Both the position numbers and the translations under genes were made by a program. Under the pieces are notes generated by a model. It was not told the origin of the DNA. It worked only from the letters and a program-made list of their open reading frames with translations, and searched no databases. From Brachypodius melanocephalos (taxonomy: Eukaryota; Chordata; Aves; Passeriformes; Pycnonotidae): 64,000 nucleotides of DNA. Of this stretch, positions 53,955-64,000 are shown piece by piece (within the stretch, counting starts at the first letter, position 1; each line of letters starts with the position of its first letter). The stretch spans positions 11,359,539 to 11,423,538 of the forward strand of contig VZSR01002340.1 in NCBI GenBank assembly GCA_013398615.1. Direction: 5' to 3'.

Positions 53955-54192
53955 GGCCAGATCACTTCAGCTGGAAGAGACCAACAGGATCATCTGCTCC
54001 AGCTGCCTGAGCCCTTCAGGGCTGCCCAAGAATGAAAGCACATTATTAAGGGATTCTCCAAAAGCCTCTGAAACACTGACATAGATCACATTTCTGGAAG
54101 CCTCCCCCATTGTCTGACCACCTTCTCTTAAAGAGGAGCTTCACGGTGTCCAGTCTGAATCTCCCCTGATGCAGGTTTGAGCCATTCCCACA
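53955..54192 (-). mobile_element. CR1 LINE fragment, minus strand
   Basis: The plus strand reads CTTCAGCTGGAAGAGACCAA, CAGGATCATCTGCTCCAGCT and GAGCCCTTCAGGGCTGCCC. Further on come CTTAAAGAGGAGCTTCACGG, GTCCAGTCTGAATCTCCCCT and GAGCCATTCCCAC. These are the complements of CR1 3'-region landmarks in reverse order, so the element lies on the minus strand, the same orientation as CCDC91. Internal parts are shortened and the extreme 3' terminal repeat is not clear. The copy is old and non-coding. Confidence 0.85.
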
Positions 54193-54878
54193 CCACCAAA
54201 GTCCATCTCTAAGCTGTGATACAATTTAGCAAAGCTTTTTGTAAACTTATATAAACCTCGTCAAAATCATTAATTTGCTTCCAGACTTTGGGAATTGCCA
54301 GGGACATTCTGTACACAGCAGTAAAAAGCAGGAAAAGACACTCACCCACTCCCCTAAATTAGCATTACCCTACATCAAATGCATTACAGTAGAGAAAGCC
54401 AGGAACCACTTCTGAAAACATCTCTATCACCTGCAGTATTTGGTTAAGGAAATAAACTGCTGGGCTAAAGTCACTGTCCTAAAACTGAAGTTTCAGCTTC
54501 CCAAAGCCAGTCATGGAATAAGTAATGACATTATTAATCCAAGTGTTCTGTTTCCAGGATTCAGGAGGACAAAATGACAAGCCTCAAATTCCTATAAATC
54601 CTGAGAATGTAACATTTTCAGAAAGCAAAAAAACCCCACCCAGTAAAAGTAATTATAGGATCTTAAATGATTTGTCAGGGAGCTCAAGAAGAAGATGGAG
54701 AGTGCCTCAGAAATCAGGCAGAAATTGGCATTCTAGACATTCCAAATTGGAAGAAACAGAAACACAAGTGGTGCACCTGAAGAATTAAGCAGGAAATAAT
54801 GGAAAAAACCTCAGTGGTTCAAACAGGAACACGACATGACTTCTAGCGTATTTATTCACATACATGATTTATGTGTTG

Positions 54879-54916
54879 GTTTGTTTGTTTGTTTTTCTTT
54901 TTTTTTTTTTTTTTTT
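54879..54916 (+). repeat. (GTTT)n followed by a T-run
   Basis: Several GTTT units, then TTC and a run of 19 T. Confidence 0.9.
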
Positions 54917-56017
54917 AATCAAAGCTTTTAGAAAATCAAAGGCAAATGTAAATGGATTCCTTATTACTCTTCACTGGTTAGACATAACACTGCATTACCC
55001 ACAGATTTGTTTACAGGTTTGCTTGACTGCAGAGCAATACAGGCATTTTATGATACATATTTACAACTTGGATTTGGGGGAGTGGGGAAGGTTGGCCGGA
55101 GGACAGGTGGAGTTCTAAGGTTTTGGAAGTAGAAGATATTTATGAAGTTGAAAAATTCATCTGTATATTTAAGAGTGGCATTTTACAATATTCTATTAGT
55201 GTACAAAATGAATAATCCACAGAATTGGATCAAAATAATTTTTTTTAAAAAAAGTCTCTTCAGTGGAAGTTATTCAACTGAAAAAGAAAGCTCTATTTCT
55301 TACCTTTAGTTGTTTGCTCTGTTTCAGCCAAAATGGAATAGTTTCTGCAAAACTACACTTTTGCTATTTTTATAGCAGAAAAAGCCTAAAATCCCAAATT
55401 TAAAATGTGTAACTATGTAGTCCCCACTGTTCTGGAATGCAATGCACACGAAAATCAGAGTTGTGAAAAGTGATTATGATTTTTTTTCTATTTTAATTAA
55501 GTTACCAAAGAAAAATCCTGAGGAAAAAGGTCTCTTTCACTACAGAACTCTGGCAAGACTAACAGAAAAAGTAGCAGAAAATTACATATTACAGAAATAT
55601 GCTGTTCTTATAATTATACTCTCATGCCAGTTTAATTTGTCAAAAGGTCCCAAAATACTGTCTTATGTTAAAATGGAAAAAAAAAAATCCCATAACCTAT
55701 CCCATTAAACTCTTCAAAGCAAATTAAGGAAGTGATAAGCTGCTGTATCTTAATATGTAGAAAAATTTACACTCATAAAATACTAACAATCAATTAAAGT
55801 ATGTTAAATATCCTTGATAAGATACTTGAAAATCTACATAGTCCAATTAAGTATTTTGACTATAAAGTCCAAATAAAACCACAATTAAATCCTACAAGTC
55901 TGTTAATAAAATGCAAGAAAACAGAAACATCCAGCAATGCCCTTACGGAACACCGGTTTATTTTGCTGACGTTAAAACAGAAAAAGTAAAATTCAAAAGA
56001 ATTCTTTTTAATTTCCA

Positions 56018-56195
56018 CTGGTGTTGGCACAAGTCCCCAGGGATGTGGTTAAATCACCATCCCTGGAGGAATTTAAAAAATGTGTAGGTGTGGCACTTGG
56101 GGACATGGGTTAGTGGTGGCCTTGGCAGCGCGAGGTTAGCAGAGGGACTCAATGATCTTGAAGGTCTTTTATAACCTAAGTGATTCTATGATTCA
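56018..56195 (+). mobile_element. CR1 LINE 3' end, different subfamily type
   Basis: Plus-strand CR1 3' end of the type whose body reads CCAGGGATGTGGTTAAATCA, then CCATCCCTGGAGGAATTTAA, GTGTGGCACTTGGGGACATG and GGGTTAGTGGTGGCCTTGG. It closes with CTCAATGATCTTGAAGGTCT, TTTATAACCTAAGTGATTC and TATGATTC. The GTGGCACTTGG…GGTTAGTGGTGG body differs from the copies at 28.3 and 45.7 kb, so more than one CR1 subfamily inserted here. About 180 bp, no coding capacity. Confidence 0.92.
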
Positions 56196-59100
56196 TCTAC
56201 CACATTCTAGTTAACTAAATTAAGTGCTGATGTATCTTCCCAATTTATAAACAGTTCTGCTTCAGACATCGATCACCTCCTGTTAGCACCTGAAAATCAT
56301 CTCAATAGTCAGACAGATCCTGGAGCCACCAGACTGGACAATCTCATGTGACTGCACAAAAGGACTCCTGCTTTAGTGGGCTTCATCCCAACGTTTGGAT
56401 TCGCCAGACTGCTGGCAGTTGTCCACAACACTTTTGATTTGTTGGGGTTTTTCTGTGATTATTCACTGACCAAACCCTAGGATGAATCATATGGATCTGT
56501 TTCTCTGAGATATGAATATCTGTTTCTCATCTGAGCTGAAATCTTGCCCTGTTCACTGGATTCAGGAGAAATGAGACAGTTCCATAAAACACACAGCTCT
56601 CTTCACAGGTTATATCTTAAAAACCAGGCCCTACAACCTCTGACCAGGCTCCTGGACTGGCTGACTTGGTTTGCCCTGTCCCATACCTGTAGTCTGGAAT
56701 AGGCAAACACAGAGTCCTGTGAAACAATGGCACTCGAGGCTATCAAAAGACAACTTTGCTGTGATATCAATAAACGGAAAGAAAACCCTTTTGTCCCTTT
56801 CATTCAGTTCTCAGAGGTCTTCAAAGAGCAAACACTGCACAATAATTCTTTAGTCAACTCAGTCACATACTTTTGACCTTAATCAATGACACTAGTTTTT
56901 CCTTCTATGACAAGAACTCTCACTTCTTTTATACGACCTTCCACTAAGTGCTCTCCTCTAAGTACTAAGTCACTGTTTGTCTTTGCTCTATTTCTGTCAT
57001 TAGAGTAAATGATCAACTAATATAAAGATATTTAAATTCAGATATTGCTGTTGAACAAAGCCTTTTTCTAAGCACGGGTTTACTATTCCATCATCTCTTT
57101 GCTCCTTCCTCTTATGCTATATCTACCTTTAGATTCTACCCTAACTTTGATTTTGGTTGCAAAGGTAAAAATTGGCCCTTATTTCATATTTAACTACAGA
57201 GGGCAGAGAATTATTTGAGCCTCTTAGTGCTATTTTAATAGATTCAAGAAAATGGAAAATCCCCGTTTCCTGTAAGAAGCTAAGGAAGAACACTCCACAA
57301 AATGGCACCTGAGGTGCAATTCTTCTCCCTTCTCCTTTTATTTATTTTTTAACATATTTGATCAGTGGTTGGAGTACCAAATTATAGTCACAAACTTGGC
57401 TTCTTTACATGACTCTCTATACATGTGCTTTACATGACATCAGTTAGAAGATTAATACCTAATCAAAAATAAAATACAGTTATTCAAATACTCAATTGAC
57501 AAATCACAGTCAACCGTGTGTTAGATGTGACAACCACACAATCAGAACATATAAATCCGTAGGAAGACAGAAAGTAAAAGCAGTGTACTTGATACACCAG
57601 AGAACTCCAGACAGTATTTAAAGAATAAAACAAGCCATATGTTGCTTTGCAATTTCATAGGAAAATTCTTTTGTTTCCACACAAGGATCAGGTGGCAGCA
57701 CTAAACTTTATCTAGGAAATGCAACCACAGACTGCAATGTTAGTGTTTTTTCAGAAAATAGTAACCCTAAAATTATAATGTCTGTGGTTATAAACTACTA
57801 CAATCTACTTCTGAAGTCAGACATGGTTAAAGTCTGTATGCAGTGAACCAGTCCTTTTCCAGACTTTGCAAGCATATTAAAAATAAACTCATTTAATGGC
57901 AGGGATCTCTTTCCACTCAGTGCTACTGAGTTGTGTCCTTCCTCACACATTCAAAATTACACAACATTTTCTTTTAATGATGTGTCTCTACAAACATTGG
58001 CCACACTAATGTTTCTGCAAAACCGTGGAAAAACAAGAACAAAGTAAAAATTAAAATAATGGTTTGCTGCCTTATTGAGAGAAATGTAAGCACACACTCC
58101 TACTGAAAGGTGAACAATAAAGTCCATAGAAACAGGAGAAAAAGTTCTTTGAAAAGCAAGTTCTTCTCCAGCACATTGTGTGATACCCTATTATCAATAG
58201 ACTATTTAGGTAGGAATTGGGATATAGAAGAAAAAACCCCAACAACTTCTTGTATGAGTCCACAAAATACTGAACATAAAGAGCAATGTTACAACAGTCC
58301 AAGCCTGTTACTGAAAAACCATTTTTTCTTCCCAAGATTAGCACTGACCCACCCAATCAAAATCCTACAGAGCCGTAAAAAGTTATTTTCGAAATTACAT
58401 TAAAAATATGCCACTTTGCTAAGCACTTCAGAGACAGAAGAAAGGGAATATTTCAAACTCTGACTCCTCCACAGGACTCTGCAACTCTTGTAAGAGATGA
58501 AAAAAATAACAAGTGGGTAAAGAGACTGATAAACACAATAGTTTGTATTCTCTTAACTGACAATGCCCTCAAAGCTCTGTATATCACAGACACAAAGAGC
58601 TTCGAGGATAAAGAAATTAAATTTTAAGGAAACTAAATTAATAGTGTCATGTTAGAATCCTCCCTAGGGGAAAAAATCATAGAAGAAGGGCAAGCAATGC
58701 CAATATAGGTAAAAGTTGATCTTCTGATAACAAACACTATAAATAGAGTGATTAATGATGAAAAAGAGACAAAAGCAAACCCTGAAAGAGAGGCAAAAAG
58801 CAGTTTATAGCCTATTTAACAGAGAAAGAGGAATGGAGTAAAGAGGTGGAAAGTTGCAACAGTAATTATGGCAATTTTTTCAAAGGAGAGGAAAAAATGC
58901 ATTAAGAAAAATAAAGGGAAAGTGGGAGCTTGTATGAAGATTGCACCTTTATTTTTAGATATGATATTTTATCTCCTATAGATATGATGCCAAATGCATG
59001 CTGTAAACAAAAATTTATATTTACAATTAGATCTGAAACAAAACCATAACAGTCCAGAGCAACAAGCAACAGGGTTGCTCTTGAGGGTGCAGAAAGTATT

Positions 59101-59904
59101 TGGGAAATGGGAAAAGTAAAAAGAAAGACTAAGAAATCTTTGAGTGATTGTGCTGCATTTATAAAGAGTTATCACAGAGATTTATCAGGGTTTTCATGGT
59201 ACACAGAAATAGCTCACAAAGGGGCCATGGAGGAAAAAGTGAGCTAGGCTTCCAAATTTGGTATGAACCAAGAGGCAAGCTTGCACAGAATAAATTTATT
59301 GGACAACAGAAAGACAAGACAAATGTATAATCCTCATATATGTCCTCTTTTCTCCTTACACTGTTCATCAAAAAGTTCCTTCAATATCTACTCATTTGAT
59401 GCATGAGAAAAAGTGAAGTGGTTTTCCACAGATTATAGGGCTAAGAAAGGGCTGTTTAATAGCTAACAAATCTGACTGAAAGCTAGAGTGGGAAATAACT
59501 TTTTAGAAAACCTTTTTTCCTTCTTAGTCCATACAACCTTCTCAAATGCAAGGCGGTGCAGAAAAACATTTAGACAAACTAAATTTTTGAACAAAAATTT
59601 AACAGCTAATTTTAGCACTTGTAGAAAATAAACAAAAGCTAGTTCCTTAGGAATAAAGGCAACAGCTTCATGTTTTCATTTACATATCTTTTATTCGCTT
59701 ACACATAGCTGAGTGTGGAAATCCTTGAGATTTTCAATACCAAATTCATTCAGGCTTGCCAAACTACCAACAGAAGCACTCTCTCAAGTAGATGACAACC
59801 AAAAAAGTTTTGATAATGGAGCAGGTAAGGAGCCATTCACTTTTTAGGATTTAGCACCAGGTGTCCTAGACATTTTTCTTTTACTTTCCAAGCAATGGCA
59901 TATC

Positions 59905-60028
59905 AGAGAATCACAGAATNNNNNNNNNNNNNNNNNNNNNNNNNNNNNNNNNNNNNNNNNNNNNNNNNNNNNNNNNNNNNNNNNNNNNNNNNNNNNNNNN
60001 NNNNNNNNNNNNNNNNNNNTCAGGTTGG
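59905..60028 (-). mobile_element. Probable CR1 end interrupted by an assembly gap
   Basis: Immediately left of the gap the plus strand reads AGAGAATCACAGAAT. Immediately right it reads TCAGGTTGG. On the plus strand a minus-orientation CR1 normally begins AATCACAGAAT…TCAGGTTGGAA. The two flanks look like the two sides of the start of such an element, with the gap inside it. The body of the element is not seen; after TCAGGTTGG the sequence diverges. Confidence 0.5.
59920..60019. other. Assembly gap, 100 N
   Basis: Exactly 100 undetermined bases, a placeholder of unknown true length, in the CCDC91 upstream intron. Confidence 1.
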
Positions 60029-61590
60029 TCATGCTGATATTCATAAATCCATGGAAATTCATTAAACACCGTTTAAATAATACATTCTTTTTCAACTATC
60101 TAGATGTTTGTAAAACTGTATTAACGCTTTCTAAGACCACAGATTACAAATTTATTGTTCTGCAAAGAACACCACCACATGAACCTTCAGAAATGTGAAC
60201 ACATTCAATCACCTTTAATTCTTAAAGGTTCACTCAGCAAAGACCACTGGAAAGTTCCTTTTTTTCTTTTTTTTTTTCATAAGAATTTTAGTTGACTTGT
60301 CTTGCAAAAATATTTTTTCTTTGTATATCTCAGTATATTTCAGTTGTGGCTTGGCTGAATGAGACACCACAGCCTCAGTTTTCCTGAAATACTTCCCCAT
60401 TGGTAAGATAATTTTGCTTTAGTGCTTTTCCTCATGTCCAAGAGGAAGCAGAGTTTATGTAAGTTCTTTTAATAAATTAAAGGTTCTTCTTCTTTATTTT
60501 TTTCTTTCCTAAATATTTGCAGCCTTCAGAACACTTGAGTCTCTAATGGATCTGCTATGTGGATTATGGCAGAGATGAACTCAGGCTCTTTTTCCCTGGA
60601 GAATTAGAGTAAACTGCACTAGATTATATACACTATTTTAAATCTAAGCTTTCAGGAAATGACAAAGAACAAAGGTGATTCTTTGCTTCAAATGCCTTAG
60701 CAGAATTATTTATTTCAAACTATGAGATGGACTTGAATTTCCAGGGCTCACCCTGCAGCTGCCAGCTTTCATTTTACTTTTAATGAATTTATTTTAAAAC
60801 AAAAATAGTGGTCCAAAAATTCTCCTCAGTTTCTTTTGCTAATTCTCTCCCACACCACCATGGATTTCCCCTCCTTTATTTAGCTGAATATTCAGCTCTG
60901 TAAAATGACAACAACACAGAGAGCTCTGTGCCTTATAACTATGGGAGCTACTCTGCATTCCCCACTAATTACAAATTTAAAATAGCAGCTTTTATTGTGT
61001 GGATATCATCATCCTATATCCTCAAAGAATTTTTGGACTTCAGTTTCTTCAATGAGCAAAAATAAATGCAAAGAAGGATAGAGAGAATTGTCCATTGTTT
61101 TTTCAGTTTAGAGTTGCACCCCAGGAGCTTCATTGCAATTTTTAATTCTGGGGTAAAAACTTTCTGCCTCAGCCACACTACCTGTTATACTTTCTCCTTA
61201 TCTAGAGGATAACGCACTTTTTATTTAAATAGGTGTTTCAGAAAAAAAATTTCTAGTGGAGGAATTTCATCAGGTATTCCTCTCAACACTGACAACTACC
61301 AGACATTAACTCTCCTCGCAGGGACGATGCCACTGTAAAAACACCAGATGATGTATGAAAAACAGAAAAGAAAATTCTGGAGACATGCCAAGCTACATCT
61401 AGTCTGCTGAACAGATGAGCTCCTAATCTGTGATGACTTTTCAATGTGTTCTGAAAGGATCATGAGGTTCCTGTGCAAATGAACATTATCTTTAATCAAA
61501 AGACTATTTGGTTTTTTTCAAGGAGTGCTTGTTCCTCCTGATTTAAAATGCAAGACTGCTCTTCCCCCAAACTGAGAATGCTCTTCTAAA

Positions 61591-61655
61591 TTAAAAAAAA
61601 AAAAAAAAAACAACAAAACAAAAACCAAAAAAACCAAACCAAAACCACAAAAAAC
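61591..61655 (+). repeat. A-rich simple repeat
   Basis: A run of about 18 A followed by irregular CAAAA, CCAAAA and ACCAAAC units. Confidence 0.9.
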
Positions 61656-62648
61656 TTATAAAAGCATGAAGCACCTGAAAAACACAGTTATAAAATCTGA
61701 AGATGCTGCCAGTCCCCACCAAAATGGAAGTCATCTGGACTTTTACTACTTCACGGCCTCGAGAGAGTGCTCTAAAAAATCATTCTTCCATTTCCCTGGT
61801 AATGTAAAATATCTCATTTATGCCTTCAGAGTTATAAGGCTTCAAAAAACAATACCTTTATTTTAAGTACAAGTACTATATCTCGAAATAAAGACCCCAA
61901 GTTACTGGAATAGTGAAAGCTTTCATGAAAATCCTTCATTAAAAAAGAAAAACAAAATAATATTCATCTTACTGCAATCCTTTAATTTCTTAAAGAAAAA
62001 ACAAAGAAGGGGGTATGTCAAGGTTGCTCCATCACATTGAAACATTAACTCAGTATGTCTTAGCTCCTAATTGCACTGTAAGTTTACTTTTACTCTGCTT
62101 TTTCGTATTTGGTAACAAAATATTTGATAGGAAATATGCTTTATTTATTAAGCTGTCCCTAAGTCTCCCGATTTTCCTCTGGCAATGTTAAATTAGTATA
62201 ATAAATCTTAAATGGAAATAGTATTTCCTTATCTACAGATTTGAGAATAATTTGACTGAGGACAAACACTTTTTTTTAGGACAAAGTTTTGTCAAGCATG
62301 AGTATCTCACAAGTAGAAGGCATCTGCATAAACTTCCCAGATTTGAATCTCCTATGGATCTCCTTAGAGACTCTGCAACACCAACACCAAACACATCTAA
62401 AACAATACCTGTATCATCCCTGCAAAGGAAACACTCATCTTTTCTGCTTTTAAACAAATTATTTAGATGATGAAGGGAAATTTCACCGCCTTATTTAACA
62501 CAAGTGTGATCTTCAAATCTTTATTGCTCTTCTGCTTAAACTGCCTAACCAATGAGATGTAAATAACCCATACTTTAATGGTTTTTTTCCCATTTGCTTT
62601 CTCATATATAGCCATATAACTTCTAGTGCATGTGTTTAAAAACTGGTG

Positions 62649-62665
62649 AAAAAAAAAAAAACCCA
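62649..62665 (+). repeat. Poly(A) run followed by CCCAAC
   Basis: A run of about 13 A then CCCAAC, a minor member of the A-run/CCCCAAA group. Confidence 0.75.
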
Positions 62666-64000
62666 ACATATTTTATTTTAATAAAGAAAATTAATGGATG
62701 GCAAATTACTCTTTTAAGCCAATGAATCAAAACTCCTAATCATGTTTCTCTGGTCCAGAAGGTTAAGGAGAAGCAAACAAATTCATTCCACTTTGACATG
62801 GAAAATTTTTCCCCTCATTTTCATAACTTAAATGTTTTTCAGATACACAGTAGTGCCACAGTTTTTAAAACATGCCTATTATCAACTCTTGCACCATGCA
62901 GATGAAAATGCATTTTTCTCTATGGGTTTGTACCTTGAAGAAAATAATAAAATATTCAATGTTTTTGAGTTTTTCCATTAATTATTCCTAGAGTTATTAG
63001 TGAGCACTTTGACTTTAAGCCATTCTGCCTCACCTATTTGCAGAAGACCCTTTGTGATCTTCCCATTTCGCAGACTTACTGCATTAGTGAAGGAAAACTC
63101 CTTCTCTTTAATACTATGTGTAATTTCTTTTTTAGTTCAAATCAATAAAACAAATCTCTTTGAAATGATTTACAGGAAAATAAAACATTTATTCTAGGAT
63201 TTTTTTACATTTCATTGTCTAAAATGTTAGACTCTGTGTTTGCATTTTGGCCATTACCGAGCCGACTTAATATATTGCCTAAACAACAACTGCAAGAGAG
63301 TCAAGACTGCATTTACAGCTTTTGTAAAACAAATCTTACAGAAAACAAAACATAAATAAGAAACAACTCCGTGTGGAAGGCTATACACAGACAAAAAATT
63401 AGTGCTCACACACTAAGTGCCTCGTAGGCCCAAGTGTTTTCCATTGTTAAACTGAAGTTGTATCTGACATATATGCCACATATAAGTTATCATTTGGCCC
63501 ATCAGTTCTGCAGAACATCTTTTGTTGACAGAAAATTTTGGTACTTGGTTTATGCTTATAATTGCAACGGCCTAAAGGAGATATGCAAGGTCTTGGCACA
63601 GGAAGAATGGAAAATTTCTCCAAGAAAACAGTTTCTCCATGAAAGTCCATCTTCCTCAGGGCATTTGTACTCATTAATTAGAGAATAAAGAGTGCAACCT
63701 CATATATACCACAGACATATGTGATGGAACTTTGGAAATCTCAAGAAAAATCTGTACTTTTCCTTAATTAAAAATAGATTAGGTATTTGAAAAATGAACC
63801 TGACAGGAAGGTGAAATAATCATGTTATAATGAAGTAAGAGAAATTATTCTTGTTACCATGAAAGTTGCCAGAGCTGTTTGCTATTAAAAGAAATGGAAT
63901 TAACTAGTGACACTATTAAAGAACTACATAAAGATAGATAGTCATAGAGATAGATTCTATACAAGATATTTACAGCAGAATTAATCACAAGAGCCTCCAA

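Larger units (their letters stand above)
53624..64000 (-). other. CCDC91: CCDC91 upstream intron, partial
   Basis: From the acceptor of the penultimate exon to the window edge I could not find the preceding CCDC91 exon on the minus strand. In mammals that exon encodes a strongly charged coiled-coil segment. The stretch is therefore taken as part of one intron longer than 10 kb. It holds two CR1 pieces, a CR1 remnant around an assembly gap, T-rich and A-rich simple repeats, and no other recognisable gene. A short exon could have been missed, or could lie in the gap. Confidence 0.7.

Noticed and set aside
62990..63110. Possible minus-strand exon ending at CAAATAG|GTGAGGC near 63,040
   Set aside because: There is a donor-like sequence and an open frame, but the peptide does not match the CCDC91 coiled coil expected upstream and no good acceptor was found.
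1..64000. Search for CRISPR arrays, bacterial operons, rRNA or tRNA genes and endogenous retrovirus pol or LTR pairs
   Set aside because: None seen. No regularly spaced repeats, no tRNA-like cloverleaf noticed, no retroviral catalytic motifs in any frame and no LTR pair recognised by eye.

Overview
This is nuclear genomic DNA from a vertebrate, almost certainly a bird. The two lines of evidence are (1) several truncated CR1 LINEs with the avian-type 3' end (…GATTCTATGATTC) and (2) two exons encoding the C-terminus of the vertebrate coiled-coil protein CCDC91. The DNA is AT-rich, gene-poor and rich in A/T homopolymers and short microsatellites. No bacterial, viral or organellar genes are visible. 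The species and bird order cannot be fixed from this sequence.

Layout. Positions 1 to about 29,740 look intergenic, lying downstream of the 3' end of CCDC91. This part holds a decayed CR1 reverse-transcriptase fragment (about 10.85-11.25 kb), CR1 3' ends at about 13.9-14.4 and 28.3-28.5 kb, a 46-base poly(A) tract at 16.26 kb beside a small CpG-enriched patch, and simple repeats. From about 29,750 to the end, the window is the minus-strand 3' part of CCDC91: a probable 3' UTR with a poly(A) signal at 29,769-29,774, the last coding exon (30,838-30,957), a 22.55-kb last intron, the penultimate exon (53,510-53,623), and more than 10 kb of the next intron reaching the right edge. The introns contain four CR1 pieces (one beside an assembly gap), microsatellites, two 100-N gaps (32,298-32,397 and 59,920-60,019) and a 10-bp inverted repeat carrying two homeodomain-type TAATTA cores.

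Only one protein-coding gene is supported. All the long open frames elsewhere look like chance or CR1-derived frames. The two exons join in phase 0 and encode the last 77 codons of CCDC91 (p56, GGA-binding partner), a trans-Golgi accessory protein. Its 5' exons lie beyond position 64,000. I found no convincing undescribed system. The more interesting items are the divergent bird C-terminal tail of CCDC91, a poly(A) site abutting a G/T-rich repeat, a recurrent A-run/CCCCAAA motif, and the palindromic TAATTA pair.
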